Positions 8,269 to 17,556 of a stretch of 64,000 nucleotides of DNA are shown in pieces. Below the pieces are notes generated by a model. The model made no database searches. It was not told the DNA's origin and worked only from the letters and a program-made list of their open reading frames with translations. Numbering within the stretch: the stretch's first letter is position 1; every line of letters begins with the position of its first letter. The translations under genes were made by a program, and so were the position numbers. The stretch is taken from positions 1 to 64,000 of the forward strand of contig NZ_FYED01000020.1 of NCBI RefSeq assembly GCF_900187565.1, given 5' to 3'. The stretch comes from Pseudomonas sp. Irchel 3A7. Its GTDB lineage: Bacteria > Pseudomonadota > Gammaproteobacteria > Pseudomonadales > Pseudomonadaceae.

Positions 8269-10914
8269 TTGATGCGCGCCAACTCGTCTGACTCACAAGA
8301 CACCGTCACAGCAACACAACCGATCAAGGCTGAGCGGCTGCGCTTGCTTGAACGCGTCAGCAAATACCGTCAGCCCATCGGCCTGGCGGTCACACTACTG
8401 TTGTTTGCGATCGCGCTGGTTGCCTGTCGACATTTGCTGAGCGAACTCGATCTGGACGCGCTGCACGATTCGATCCTGGAAGTGCCCAAACCGGCCTTGC
8501 TCGGCGCATTGGGTGCCACCGTGGCAGGCTTCATCATTTTGCTGGGTTACGAATGGTCGGCCAGTCGCTACGCCGGCGTGAGCCTGGCTGCGCGAACCTT
8601 GGCCCTGGGCGGCTTCACCGCGTTCGCCATCGGTAATGCCATCGGCCTTTCAATGCTCTCGGGCGGTTCGGTTCGCTACCGTCTTTATGCACGACACGGT
8701 CTGGGGGCCACTGAAGTCGCCCACATGACGTTGTTCGCCAGCCTCTCCCTCGGCTGTGCCCTGCCGCCGCTCGCCGCACTGGCAACCCTCAGCAATCTGC
8801 CCGGTGCCTCTGCCGCTCTGGGGCTTTCCGAGTCCTTGCTGGGCACCCTCGCTGCGGTAGTACTGGTGTTGTTTGCCGTGCTCGCGATCGGCATTTACCG
8901 TCGACGTCTGCCGGAACAACCGTATGCCGACAATCTGTTGGTAAAAGTCGGCCGCCGCACCTTGCGCCTGCCGGGCCGGCGCCTGACCTTCCTGCAACTG
9001 GTAATTACCGCGCTCGACGTGGCCGCCGCCGCCACCGTGCTTTACCTATTGTTGCCGGAAGCACCGCCCTTCGGCGCATTCCTGCTGGTGTATCTGCTGG
9101 CGCTGGCCGCCGGCGTACTCAGTCATGTGCCGGGTGGTGTCGGGGTATTTGAAGCGATTCTCCTGGCGGCGTTCTCCGACAAGCTCGGCGCCGCACCGCT
9201 GGCCGCCGCCCTGCTGCTCTATCGCCTGATCTATGTCGTGCTACCGATGCTGGTAGCTTGCCTGCTGTTGCTGGTCAACGAGGGTCAGCGCCTGTTCCAG
9301 ACACGCCAGACCTTGCGTGCGGCATCAGGCCTGGCCGCGCCCATACTCGCGGTGCTGGTGTTTCTGTCCGGCGTGGTGCTGCTGTTCTCTGGAGCCACCC
9401 CGGAAATCGATACCCGCCTGGAACATATCGGTTTTCTGATCCCCCATCGCCTGGTCGATGCCTCGCACTTTGGTGCCAGCCTGATCGGCGTGCTGTGCCT
9501 GCTGTTGGCCCAGGGCTTGCGCCGCAGGTTGTCGGCGGCGTGGATGCTGACCACTATTCTGTTGCTGGTCGGTGCCCTGCTCTCCCTACTCAAGGGTTTC
9601 GACTGGGAAGAAGCCAGCCTGATGGTCCTGACCGCAAGCCTGCTCGGGGTTTTCCGCCGCTCGTTCTATCGCCCCAGCCGCCTGACCGAGCTGCCGTTTT
9701 CGCCGCTGTACCTGGTGGCCAGCCTGTGTGTACTGGGTGCGTCGATGTGGCTGCTGTTGTTCGCCTACCAGGACGTTCCCTACAGCCATCAGCTCTGGTG
9801 GCAGTTCACCCTCGACGCCGATGCGCCCCGCGGCCTGCGTTCGCTGCTGGGTGCGGCGGTGCTGCTGTTGGTGGTGTCCCTGACCTGGTTGCTGCGCACG
9901 GCGCGTCCGGTGATCCACCTGCCGACAGCCGAAGAATTGGAGCGCGCGAGCAAGATCCTCATGGCCTCAGCCCAACCGGATGGCGGCCTGGCCCTGACCG
10001 GTGACAAGGCGCTGCTGTTTCATCCCAACGACGAGGCGTTCCTGATGTACGCCCGTCGTGGCCGCAGCCTCGTGGCGCTGTATGACCCGATCGGTCCGGG
10101 CCAGCAACGAGCAGAAATGATCTGGCAATTCCGTGACCTGTGCGACATCCACCATGCCCGCCCCGTGTTTTATCAAGTCCGCGCGGAGAACCTGCCGTAT
10201 TACATGGACATCGGCCTGACCGCGATCAAGCTCGGTGAAGAAGCGCGGGTCGATCTCAAGCGTTTTGATCTCGAAGCCAAGGGCAAAGAGATGAAGGATC
10301 TGCGCTACACCTGGAATCGTGGCACCCGCGATGGCCTGTCGCTGGAGATCTTCGAGCCGGGCCAGGCGCCGATGGATGAGCTCAAGGTGATTTCCGACGC
10401 CTGGCTGACCGGCAAGAACGTGCGCGAGAAAGGCTTCTCCCTCGGCCGCTTCAGTGATGACTACCTCAAGCATTTCCGCATTGCGGTGATCCGTTTCGAA
10501 GGGCGCCCGGTGGCGTTCGCCAACCTGCTCGAGACCTACGGCCATGACCTGGCCAGTCTCGACCTGATGCGCGCGCACCCGGACGCTCCCAAGCTGACCA
10601 TGGAGTTCATGATGGTCGGCCTGATCCAACACTATAAGAGTCACGGATACGCGCGCTTCAGCCTGGGCATGGTGCCGTTGTCGGGGTTGCAACCCCGTCG
10701 CGGCGCGCCATTGACCCAGCGCCTGGGCTCGATGGTATTCCGCCGTGGTGAGCAGCTCTACAACTTCCAAGGCTTGCGCCGCTTCAAAGACAAATTCCAG
10801 CCTGACTGGGAACCCCGTTATATGGCCGTGCCCGCCGGACTCGATCCGCTGGTAGCCCTGGCCGACACTGCTGCCCTGATCGCAGGCGGCTTGACTGGAT
10901 TGGTGAAACGCTGA
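8269..10914 (+). CDS. mprF: MprF-type bifunctional phosphatidylglycerol aminoacyltransferase/flippase
   Basis: An 881-aa protein with two parts. Residues 1 to about 540 hold some 14 hydrophobic segments, corresponding to the flippase and membrane domain. From about 555 on lies a soluble DUF2156 domain ('GDKALLFHPNDEAFLMYARRG', later 'EKGFSLGRFSDDYLKHF' and 'PRYMAVPAGLDPLVALA'), which transfers an amino acid from aminoacyl-tRNA to phosphatidylglycerol in the inner membrane. In P. aeruginosa the enzyme adds alanine; lysine is the usual donor in Gram-positives. Substrate here is inferred from genus. The stop codon overlaps the start of the VirJ-type gene (ATGA), indicating one operon. Confidence 0.9.
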   Translation: MMRANSSDSQDTVTATQPIKAERLRLLERVSKYRQPIGLAVTLLLFAIALVACRHLLSELDLDALHDSILEVPKPALLGALGATVAGFIILLGYEWSASRYAGVSLAARTLALGGFTAFAIGNAIGLSMLSGGSVRYRLYARHGLGATEVAHMTLFASLSLGCALPPLAALATLSNLPGASAALGLSESLLGTLAAVVLVLFAVLAIGIYRRRLPEQPYADNLLVKVGRRTLRLPGRRLTFLQLVITALDVAAAATVLYLLLPEAPPFGAFLLVYLLALAAGVLSHVPGGVGVFEAILLAAFSDKLGAAPLAAALLLYRLIYVVLPMLVACLLLLVNEGQRLFQTRQTLRAASGLAAPILAVLVFLSGVVLLFSGATPEIDTRLEHIGFLIPHRLVDASHFGASLIGVLCLLLAQGLRRRLSAAWMLTTILLLVGALLSLLKGFDWEEASLMVLTASLLGVFRRSFYRPSRLTELPFSPLYLVASLCVLGASMWLLLFAYQDVPYSHQLWWQFTLDADAPRGLRSLLGAAVLLLVVSLTWLLRTARPVIHLPTAEELERASKILMASAQPDGGLALTGDKALLFHPNDEAFLMYARRGRSLVALYDPIGPGQQRAEMIWQFRDLCDIHHARPVFYQVRAENLPYYMDIGLTAIKLGEEARVDLKRFDLEAKGKEMKDLRYTWNRGTRDGLSLEIFEPGQAPMDELKVISDAWLTGKNVREKGFSLGRFSDDYLKHFRIAVIRFEGRPVAFANLLETYGHDLASLDLMRAHPDAPKLTMEFMMVGLIQHYKSHGYARFSLGMVPLSGLQPRRGAPLTQRLGSMVFRRGEQLYNFQGLRRFKDKFQPDWEPRYMAVPAGLDPLVALADTAALIAGGLTGLVKR

Positions 10915-12203
10915 TGATTCAACGCTCCTTGCGCTATGTATTGGGCACGCTGGTTGTGCTGGCCCTGATTCTCGGTGGTGGTTACTGGTATCTGAAACGC
11001 CCGGCTCCGGAACCGACCCTGGAACAACTGACGCCTGCCGACGGTGCTGCAATGACCCGCGTCATCCCTGGCAGCACCCCGCGCGCCCACGTGCTGGTGG
11101 CAGTCAATGAAGACCAGAAACTCAGCGACAAACAATTGCTGACCCTCAGTCGCAGCGGCTCGGCGCAGATCGTTCAGGTGATCCTGCCCAAGGACTGCCT
11201 GCTGCAAAGCCGGGCGCTGCAAGCGGGCCTCAGAGAACTCAAGGGCCCGGCGACCCTGGTCAGCGGTATCGGCCCCGGCGCCGTTCTGGCCTGGCGCTGG
11301 TTGTCCGAGCAGAAAGACGACAAGTCTCAGGCTGTCTCGGTGGACCTGGCCCTGGAAAAACCCGGCTGCACGCACTTGCTGCCGAAAAGCGCCGCCCACG
11401 GCCACTGGCTGGTGGCTTGGAACGACAACCCGGATGACACCAGCGCCGGTTTCGTGCGCGACCAACCCAATGCCGAAACCAGCATCAGCGACTACGACAT
11501 CAACCTGCCGCAAGTACTGAACAACGAACTGCGCAAAATCCTCGTCGGTGGCGACAAAGCGGCGGGTGGCCTGCAGATTCCAGTGGTCGAAGTGCCGGCG
11601 GGCCAGGCAAAAGACACCGTGACCCTGTTCCTGTCCGGTGATGGCGGCTGGCGTGACCTGGACCGCGATGTCGCGGGCGAAATGGCCAAGATCGGCTATC
11701 CGGTGGTCGGCATCGACACCCTGCGCTACTACTGGCAGCACAAGAGCCCCGAGCAAAGCGCACTGGACCTCACCGAACTGATGCAGCACTACCGGCAGAA
11801 ATGGGGCACCAAGCGCTTCATCCTGACGGGTTACTCGTTCGGCGCCGACGTCCTGCCGGCGATCTACAACCGCCTGCCCGAGTCCGAGCAGCAACGCGTC
11901 GACGCAATCATCCTGCTGGCCTTCGCCCGCACCGGCAGCTTCGAAATCGAAGTCGAAGGCTGGCTCGGCAATGCCGGCAAGGAAGCCGCCACCGGCCCGG
12001 AAATGGCCAAGCTGCCACCCGCCAAGGTGGTGTGCATCTTCGGCGAAGAAGAAATCGACGAAAGTGGCTGCACCGACAAGACCGCCGTGGGCGAAACCAT
12101 CAAATTGCCTGGCGGTCATCACTTCGACGAGAACTACCCGAAACTGGCCCGGCGGTTGGTGGATGTGATCGAGAAGCGTCAGACCAAGGTGGCTGAAGAG
12201 TGA
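10914..12203 (+). CDS. AcvB/VirJ-type alpha/beta hydrolase, probable aminoacyl-phosphatidylglycerol hydrolase
   Basis: A 429-aa protein with an N-terminal membrane anchor (about residues 8-26, 'YVLGTLVVLALILGGGYWYL') and a periplasmic C-terminal VirJ domain from about 225. The domain has 'FLSGDGGWRDLDRDVAGEMAKIG' followed by the nucleophile elbow 'GYSFGADVLP', and a late 'GGHHFDENY' supplying the likely catalytic His. The P. aeruginosa protein next to the alanyl-PG synthase hydrolyses alanyl-PG in the periplasm. The four-base start/stop overlap with mprF supports the same role here. A strong terminator follows. Confidence 0.85.
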   Translation: MIQRSLRYVLGTLVVLALILGGGYWYLKRPAPEPTLEQLTPADGAAMTRVIPGSTPRAHVLVAVNEDQKLSDKQLLTLSRSGSAQIVQVILPKDCLLQSRALQAGLRELKGPATLVSGIGPGAVLAWRWLSEQKDDKSQAVSVDLALEKPGCTHLLPKSAAHGHWLVAWNDNPDDTSAGFVRDQPNAETSISDYDINLPQVLNNELRKILVGGDKAAGGLQIPVVEVPAGQAKDTVTLFLSGDGGWRDLDRDVAGEMAKIGYPVVGIDTLRYYWQHKSPEQSALDLTELMQHYRQKWGTKRFILTGYSFGADVLPAIYNRLPESEQQRVDAIILLAFARTGSFEIEVEGWLGNAGKEAATGPEMAKLPPAKVVCIFGEEEIDESGCTDKTAVGETIKLPGGHHFDENYPKLARRLVDVIEKRQTKVAEE

Positions 12204-12220
12204 TCTGAGTCCCGCGCATG

Positions 12221-12259
12221 AAAAAGCCCTCGCAGCCATTCGGTTGCGGGGGCTTTTTT
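12221..12259 (+). terminator. Terminator of the mprF operon
   Basis: AAAAAGCCC(T)CGCAgcc...TTGCGGGGGCTTTTTT, a GC-rich stem with a T run just after the hydrolase gene. Confidence 0.8.
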
Positions 12260-12284
12260 CGTTCCGGCAGATACCAAGGAACGC

Positions 12285-12377
12285 TTGTGGGAGCGAGCCT
12301 GCTCGCGAAGGCGGACTGACATTCAGCATTTGAGTCGACTGAAAATCCGCTTTCGCGAGCAGGCTCGCTCCCACAGG
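12285..12377. repeat. REP pair (BIME) between the mprF operon and kup
   Basis: 'tgtgggagcgagcctgctcgcgaag' and the inverted 'tttcgcgagcaggctcgctcccaca', about 43 nt apart, between convergent genes. Confidence 0.9.
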
Positions 12378-12413
12378 GGATTTTCATTGGTGTTGGATCA
12401 GATACCAGACAAC

Positions 12414-12454
12414 AAAAAAGCCCCCGCAGCCGCAAGGCCACCGGGGGCTTTTTG
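12414..12454 (-). terminator. Bidirectional terminator downstream of kup
   Basis: AAAAAAGCCCCC...GGGGGCTTTTT, lying 13 nt beyond the kup stop. On the minus strand the T run follows the stem directly. Confidence 0.75.
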
Positions 12455-12466
12455 ATGAGGCAGTGC

Positions 12467-14368
12467 TTACATCTCCACCTGCGTCCCCAGCTCAATCACC
12501 CGATTCAGCGGCAGATTGAAGAAGCGCAGGTTGCCGTTGGCGTTCTGCAACATGAAAGCGAACAGCGCCTCGCGCCAGCGTGACATGCCTTCGAGTTTGG
12601 AGGCGATGACCGTCTCGCGGCTGAGGAAGTACGTGGTGCGCATCGGGCTGAAATCCAGTTCATCGAGATGACACAGTTTCAGCGCCTGCGGCACATCCGG
12701 CTCATCGGTGAAGCCAAAATGCAGAATCACCCGGAAGAAACCCTCGCCGTGGGATTCGACCTCGAAGCGCCGGTTCGTCGGCACTCGCGGGATGTCTTCG
12801 TATACCACCGTCAGCAGCACCACTTGCTCATGCAGCACCTGGTTGTGCAACAGGTTGTGCAGCAGCGCGTGGGGCACGGCATCCGGTCGCGCGGTAAGGA
12901 ACACCGCCGTGCCCTGCACGCGATGTGGCGGTTGCACCGCGATACTGCTGATGAAAATCGGCAGCGGCAGCCCACCCTCGTCAATCCGCTCCACCAGCAA
13001 CTGCTTGCCACGTTTCCAGGTGGTCATCAGCACGAACAAGGCGAAACCGGCAATCACCGGAAATGCCCCGCCCTGGATGATTTTCGGCACGTTGGCGGCA
13101 AAGTACAGACCATCGACCAACAGGAAGCCGAGCAACAACGGTACCGCGAAAACAGGCGGCCACTTCCACAACAGCAGGATCACGGCCGACACCAGAATGG
13201 TGGTCATCAGCATCGTGCCCGTCACCGCCACGCCATAGGCCGAAGCCAGGGCATCGGAGGATTCGAAACCGATCACCAGCAGAATCACGCCGACCATCAG
13301 TGCCCAGTTCACCGCACCGATATAAATCTGGCCTTGCTCGGCGCTGGAGGTGTGCTGGATGTGCATGCGCGGAATGTAACCAAGCTGGATGGCCTGACGA
13401 GTCAGGGAGAACGCACCGGAAATCACTGCCTGGGAGGCAATCACCGTGGCCAGGGTCGACAAGCCGACCAGCGGAATCAACGCCCAGCTGGGCGCCAACA
13501 GATAAAACGGGTTGCGCGCAGCCTCAGGATCGCCAAGCAGCAGCGCGCCCTGGCCGAAGTAGTTCAGCACCAGCGCCGGCAGCACGAGGATGAACCAGGC
13601 ACGGGCGATGGGCTTGCGGCCGAAGTGGCCCATGTCGGCGTACAGCGCTTCGGCACCGGTCAATGCCAGCACCACCGCGCCAAGGATCGCCACGCCCATG
13701 CCCGGGTGCACGATGAAAAAGCGCACACCCCATACCGGATTCACCGCTTGCAACACTTCCGGGTGCTGGAGGATGCCATGGACACCCAGCGCTCCCAGCA
13801 CCACGAACCAGGTGACCATGATGGGGCCGAACAAAATGCCGATGCGCGCGGTGCCGTGGCGCTGAATCAGAAACAGCGCAACCAGCACCACCAGTGACAG
13901 CGGCACCACCCAGTGGTCGATACCCTCGAATGCCAGCCCCAGGCCTTCAATGGCCGACAGCACGGAAATCGCCGGGGTGATCATGCTGTCGCCATAGAAC
14001 AGTGCCGCGCCGATCAGCCCGCAGACCACCAGCAGGGTACGCAACTTGGCGTGCCCCGCCGCCGCCCGCCGCGCCAGCGCGGTCAAGGCCATGATCCCGC
14101 CTTCGCCCTGGTTGTCGGCGCGCAGCACAAACATCATGTACTTGATTGAAACGACCCAGATCAGCGACCAGAAGATCAACGCCAGAATCCCCAACACGCC
14201 GTCATGGTTGACCGGTACGCCATAGTCGCCGGAGAACACTTCTTTGAGGGTGTACAGCGGGCTCGTGCCGATGTCGCCGTAAACCACCCCGACCGCCGCG
14301 ACCAGCATGCCGATCGGCTTCGCCGCCGAATGCCCGGCGCCCGCCGCGTGACTACTTGCCTGACCCAT
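12467..14368 (-). CDS. kup: Low-affinity K+/H+ symporter Kup
   Basis: A 633-aa KUP/HAK/KT-family potassium importer. The N-terminal 'VVYGDIGTSPLYTLKEVF' is the family signature and carries the Asp needed for transport. 'RADNQGEGGIMAL' follows in the first cytoplasmic loop. About 12 membrane segments reach residue 450, then a cytoplasmic domain of about 170 residues runs to the end ('RVPTNRRFEVESHGEGFFR', 'TYFLSRETV'). Length matches E. coli Kup (622 aa). It is monocistronic and divergent from rimO across a 288-bp gap. Confidence 0.95.
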   Translation of the reverse strand: MGQASSHAAGAGHSAAKPIGMLVAAVGVVYGDIGTSPLYTLKEVFSGDYGVPVNHDGVLGILALIFWSLIWVVSIKYMMFVLRADNQGEGGIMALTALARRAAAGHAKLRTLLVVCGLIGAALFYGDSMITPAISVLSAIEGLGLAFEGIDHWVVPLSLVVLVALFLIQRHGTARIGILFGPIMVTWFVVLGALGVHGILQHPEVLQAVNPVWGVRFFIVHPGMGVAILGAVVLALTGAEALYADMGHFGRKPIARAWFILVLPALVLNYFGQGALLLGDPEAARNPFYLLAPSWALIPLVGLSTLATVIASQAVISGAFSLTRQAIQLGYIPRMHIQHTSSAEQGQIYIGAVNWALMVGVILLVIGFESSDALASAYGVAVTGTMLMTTILVSAVILLLWKWPPVFAVPLLLGFLLVDGLYFAANVPKIIQGGAFPVIAGFALFVLMTTWKRGKQLLVERIDEGGLPLPIFISSIAVQPPHRVQGTAVFLTARPDAVPHALLHNLLHNQVLHEQVVLLTVVYEDIPRVPTNRRFEVESHGEGFFRVILHFGFTDEPDVPQALKLCHLDELDFSPMRTTYFLSRETVIASKLEGMSRWREALFAFMLQNANGNLRFFNLPLNRVIELGTQVEM

Positions 14369-14538
14369 CCAACACTCCTGATTCCCAGACCGGCTTCTTC
14401 GAACGAAGCACTATGCTTTGTAGTGCAGCATGCGCTGTTTTACTTGTTGTTACAGACGTTTTCTTGACTGTAAAAAATCGGTAAAGCTCAACGGCGCGAA
14501 GCATAGCGCAGCACTCGTCGCATTTCCCTCCATAAAGC

Positions 14539-14567
14539 TGGTCAAGAGCGCCCGCCATCGCTAGAAT
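14539..14567 (+). promoter_or_regulatory. Probable rimO promoter
   Basis: A good -10 hexamer TAGAAT (14562-14567) with a weak -35 TGGTCA 17 bp upstream. It lies about 90 bp before rimO in the kup/rimO intergenic region, which otherwise shows nothing coding. Confidence 0.45.
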
Positions 14568-14656
14568 TGCGCACTTTTTGATCAGAGGCGCGCCAAGCGC
14601 CCGTTTGTCGCCTTGCCCTTTGTCGGCTGGAGGCGTCACAAATACCGAGGTTAGAC

Positions 14657-15994
14657 ATGTCCACCACTCCTGCGCCGGCCAATCCAAAGGTTGGCTTCGT
14701 ATCCCTGGGTTGCCCGAAAGCACTGGTCGACTCCGAGCGCATCCTCACCCAGCTGCGTATGGAAGGCTATGACGTCGTGTCCACCTATCAGGACGCCGAT
14801 GTCGTGGTGGTCAATACCTGCGGCTTCATCGATTCGGCCAAGGCGGAATCCCTGGAAGTGATCGGCGAGGCCATCAAGGAAAACGGCAAGGTCATCGTGA
14901 CCGGCTGCATGGGCGTCGAAGAAGGCAATATCCGTAACGTGCACCCGAGCGTGCTGGCCGTCACCGGCCCGCAGCAGTACGAGCAAGTGGTTAATGCCGT
15001 GCACGAAGTGGTGCCACCGAAGCAGGATCACAACCCGCTGATCGACCTGGTGCCGCCGCAAGGGATCAAGTTGACCCCGCGCCACTACGCCTACCTGAAG
15101 ATTTCCGAAGGCTGCAACCACAGCTGCAGCTTCTGCATCATCCCGTCGATGCGCGGCAAACTGGTCAGCCGTCCGGTGGGTGATGTACTCGACGAGGCCC
15201 AGCGCCTGGTCAAGTCCGGCGTCAAGGAGCTGCTGGTGATCTCCCAGGACACCAGCGCCTACGGCGTCGACGTGAAATACCGCACCGGTTTCTGGAACGG
15301 CGCGCCGGTGAAAACCCGCATGACCGAACTCTGCGAAGCCTTGAGCACCCTGGGTGTGTGGGTTCGCCTGCACTACGTCTACCCGTACCCGCACGTTGAC
15401 GAGCTGATCCCGCTGATGGCCGCCGGCAAGATCCTGCCGTACCTGGACATCCCGTTCCAGCACGCCAGCCCGAAAGTGCTGAAGTCGATGAAGCGCCCGG
15501 CGTTCGAAGACAAGACCCTGGCGCGCATCAAGAACTGGCGCGAAATCTGCCCGGACCTGATCATCCGTTCGACCTTCATCGTCGGCTTCCCCGGCGAAAC
15601 CGAAGAGGACTTCCAGTACCTGCTGAACTGGTTGACCGAAGCCCAGCTCGACCGCGTCGGCTGCTTCCAGTACTCGCCGGTCGAAGGCGCTCCTGCCAAC
15701 GATCTGGATCTGGACGTGGTGCCGGATGACGTCAAGCAAGACCGTTGGGAGCGCTTCATGGCGCACCAGCAGGCCATCAGCTCGGCGCGCCTGCAAATGC
15801 GCATCGGCCGTGAAATCGAAGTACTGGTCGATGAAGTCGACGAGCAAGGCGCGGTCGGGCGCTGCTTCTTCGATGCCCCGGAAATCGACGGCAACGTGTT
15901 CATCGATAACGGCAGCAACCTCAAGCCGGGCGACAAAGTCTGGTGCAAGGTGACCGACGCCGACGAATACGACCTCTGGGCCGAACAGATCTAA
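14657..15994 (+). CDS. rimO: Ribosomal protein S12 methylthiotransferase RimO
   Basis: A 445-aa radical-SAM methylthiotransferase that modifies Asp88 of ribosomal protein S12. The N-terminal UPF0004 domain has Cys19 ('SLGCPKALVDSE'), Cys55 and Cys84 for the auxiliary cluster. The radical-SAM motif is Cys153-x3-Cys157-x2-Cys160 (EGCNHSCSFC). A C-terminal TRAM domain (about 375-445) should bind RNA or protein. The 'SLGCPK' N-terminus and 'IPSMRGKLVSRP' separate it from MiaB. A strong terminator follows. Confidence 0.96.
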   Translation: MSTTPAPANPKVGFVSLGCPKALVDSERILTQLRMEGYDVVSTYQDADVVVVNTCGFIDSAKAESLEVIGEAIKENGKVIVTGCMGVEEGNIRNVHPSVLAVTGPQQYEQVVNAVHEVVPPKQDHNPLIDLVPPQGIKLTPRHYAYLKISEGCNHSCSFCIIPSMRGKLVSRPVGDVLDEAQRLVKSGVKELLVISQDTSAYGVDVKYRTGFWNGAPVKTRMTELCEALSTLGVWVRLHYVYPYPHVDELIPLMAAGKILPYLDIPFQHASPKVLKSMKRPAFEDKTLARIKNWREICPDLIIRSTFIVGFPGETEEDFQYLLNWLTEAQLDRVGCFQYSPVEGAPANDLDLDVVPDDVKQDRWERFMAHQQAISSARLQMRIGREIEVLVDEVDEQGAVGRCFFDAPEIDGNVFIDNGSNLKPGDKVWCKVTDADEYDLWAEQI

Positions 15995-16007
15995 GCGCAA
16001 AAAATAT

Positions 16008-16046
16008 GAAAAGCCCCGCTCTCTTGACGAGATGCGGGGCTTTTTT
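16008..16046 (+). terminator. Terminator of rimO
   Basis: AAAAGCCCCGCtctcttgacgagatGCGGGGCTTTTTT with an inner CTC/GAG stem. Confidence 0.85.
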
Positions 16047-16106
16047 ACGGCTATCGTTTTGTGTGGAACGGATTTTCCTCTCTAACAACACAAGGGGCAG
16101 GCGGGC

Positions 16107-16580
16107 ATGCGCCAACATTCGGTCATCCATACACCGAAACTGAGCGACTACGAAGAACTGACACGAGTCTGGGAAGCGTCGGTGCGCGCCACCCATGACT
16201 TTCTGCCGGATAGCTACATCGAACTGCTGAAGAACCTGGTGCTGACCCGCTACCTCGACGCGGTGATGCTGATCTGCACCAAAGACTCGCATCAGCGCAT
16301 CACCGGCTTCGCCGGCGTCGCGGCGGGCAAGATCGAAATGCTCTTCATCGACCCGGCGCATCGCGGCCAGGGCCTGGGCAAGCAGTTGTTGCGCTATGCC
16401 ATGGAACACCTGAATGCCGATGAACTGGACGTCAACGAACAAAATCCGCAAGCCCTGGGCTTCTATTTCAAGCAGGGGTTCGAGGTGATCGGCCGCTCGG
16501 AAGTCGATGGCATGGGGCAGCCGTATCCGTTGCTGCATATGCGTTTTCGTCAGGCTCATCAGCTGTCGCGCAATGGCTGA
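16107..16580 (+). CDS. GNAT-family N-acetyltransferase (YjaB-like)
   Basis: A 157-aa single GNAT domain. The acetyl-CoA pyrophosphate-binding motif is 'RGQGLGKQLL' (about 89-98). The ends are very like E. coli YjaB as I remember it: 'SVRATHDFL', 'MLFIDPAHRG', 'DVNEQNPQALGFY' and 'GRSEVDGMGQPYPLLHM'. The substrate is unknown. It is an isolated gene between the rimO terminator and a REP pair. Confidence 0.85.
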   Translation: MRQHSVIHTPKLSDYEELTRVWEASVRATHDFLPDSYIELLKNLVLTRYLDAVMLICTKDSHQRITGFAGVAAGKIEMLFIDPAHRGQGLGKQLLRYAMEHLNADELDVNEQNPQALGFYFKQGFEVIGRSEVDGMGQPYPLLHMRFRQAHQLSRNG

Positions 16581-16596
16581 CACAAACCGGAGCAAA

Positions 16597-16686
16597 TGTG
16601 GGAGCGAGCCTGCTCGCGAATGCGATGTGTCAGTCAGCACCGATGTCGGCTGACAGATTGCATTCGCGAGCAGGCTCGCTCCCACA
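16597..16686. repeat. REP pair (BIME) after the GNAT gene
   Basis: Consensus 'tgtgggagcgagcctgctcgcgaa' and its inverted copy 'ttcgcgagcaggctcgctcccaca' about 40 nt apart. Confidence 0.9.
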
Positions 16687-16770
16687 AAAAGCAGCCACAC
16701 TGAAATGGAGCCGGGATTAACCGGCGCCAGGCAGGTACAATGCCCACCCCTTTTTTGTTACGGCCCTGTC

Positions 16771-17481
16771 ATGACTGACCCGATTCGACTATCCAAACGC
16801 CTCATCGAACTCGTCGGTTGCTCCCGTCGGGAGGCTGAGTTGTTCATCGAGGGTGGCTGGGTCACCGTCGACGGCGAAGTCATCGACGAGCCGCAGTTCA
16901 AGGTCGGCACCCAGAAAGTCGAACTCGACAAGGACGCCAAGGCGACCGCACCGGAACCGGTGACCATCCTGCTCAACGTGCCCGCCGGCATGGACGCGGA
17001 CAGCGCCATGGCAACCCTCAGCGCCGAGACCTTGAGCGAAGAACACCGCTACGGCAAACGCCCGCTCAAGGGCCACTTCCAGCGCCTGACCGCCAGCACC
17101 GACCTGCAAGCCAATGCCAGTGGTTTGCTGGTGTTCACCCAAGACTGGAAGATCCTGCGCAAGCTCACGGCCGATGCGAGCAAGATCGAGCAGGAATACG
17201 TGGTCGAGGTCGAAGGCGACATGGCCGAGCACGGCCTGAACCGTTTGCAGCACGGCCTGACCTACAAGGGCAAGGAGCTGCCGCCGGTCAAAGCCAGCTG
17301 GCAGAACGAAAACCGCCTGCGCTTTGCCATGAAAAACCCGCAACCGGGCGTGATCGCCCTGTTCTGCCAGGCAGTCGGCCTGAAGGTCGTGGCCATCCGC
17401 CGCATTCGCATCGGCGGCGTGTCCATCGGCAAAGTGCCTCTGGGGCAATGGCGCTACCTGTCCGGCAAAGAGAAGTTCTAA
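16771..17481 (+). CDS. S4-domain protein, degenerate RluF/RsuA-type pseudouridine synthase homologue
   Basis: A 236-aa protein. Residues 5-50 form an S4 RNA-binding domain ('RLSKRLIELVGCSRREAELFIEGGWVTVDG'). The rest follows the RsuA/RluB/RluF layout, with 'SGLLVFTQDW' at about 117-126 and a C-terminal 'IRRIRIGGVSIGKVPLGQWRYLSG'. The family catalytic motif GRLD is read here as S-T-D-L-Q (109-113), so the aligned catalytic Asp is Gln113. The usual 'EGR..QVRRM' loop is 'NPQPGVIALF'. I infer it binds RNA but does not isomerise uridine by the known mechanism. The ATG at 16771 starts the S4 domain; upstream codons look non-coding. Confidence 0.8.
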   Translation: MTDPIRLSKRLIELVGCSRREAELFIEGGWVTVDGEVIDEPQFKVGTQKVELDKDAKATAPEPVTILLNVPAGMDADSAMATLSAETLSEEHRYGKRPLKGHFQRLTASTDLQANASGLLVFTQDWKILRKLTADASKIEQEYVVEVEGDMAEHGLNRLQHGLTYKGKELPPVKASWQNENRLRFAMKNPQPGVIALFCQAVGLKVVAIRRIRIGGVSIGKVPLGQWRYLSGKEKF

Positions 17482-17556
17482 GGCTTTTCTCGCCGCCATA
17501 CATTCCGGCATCGCGCCTGGTCGCGATGCCCACAGCTGAATATCAGGACTGCACAC

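Noticed and set aside
8061..8291. 76-codon open frame before mprF
   Set aside because: Arg-rich translation, no ribosome site, and it overlaps the likely mprF promoter and leader.
12668..13897. Open frame antisense to kup, rich in His, Gln and Arg
   Set aside because: Composition is that expected from the complement of hydrophobic codons; Kup is complete on the minus strand.
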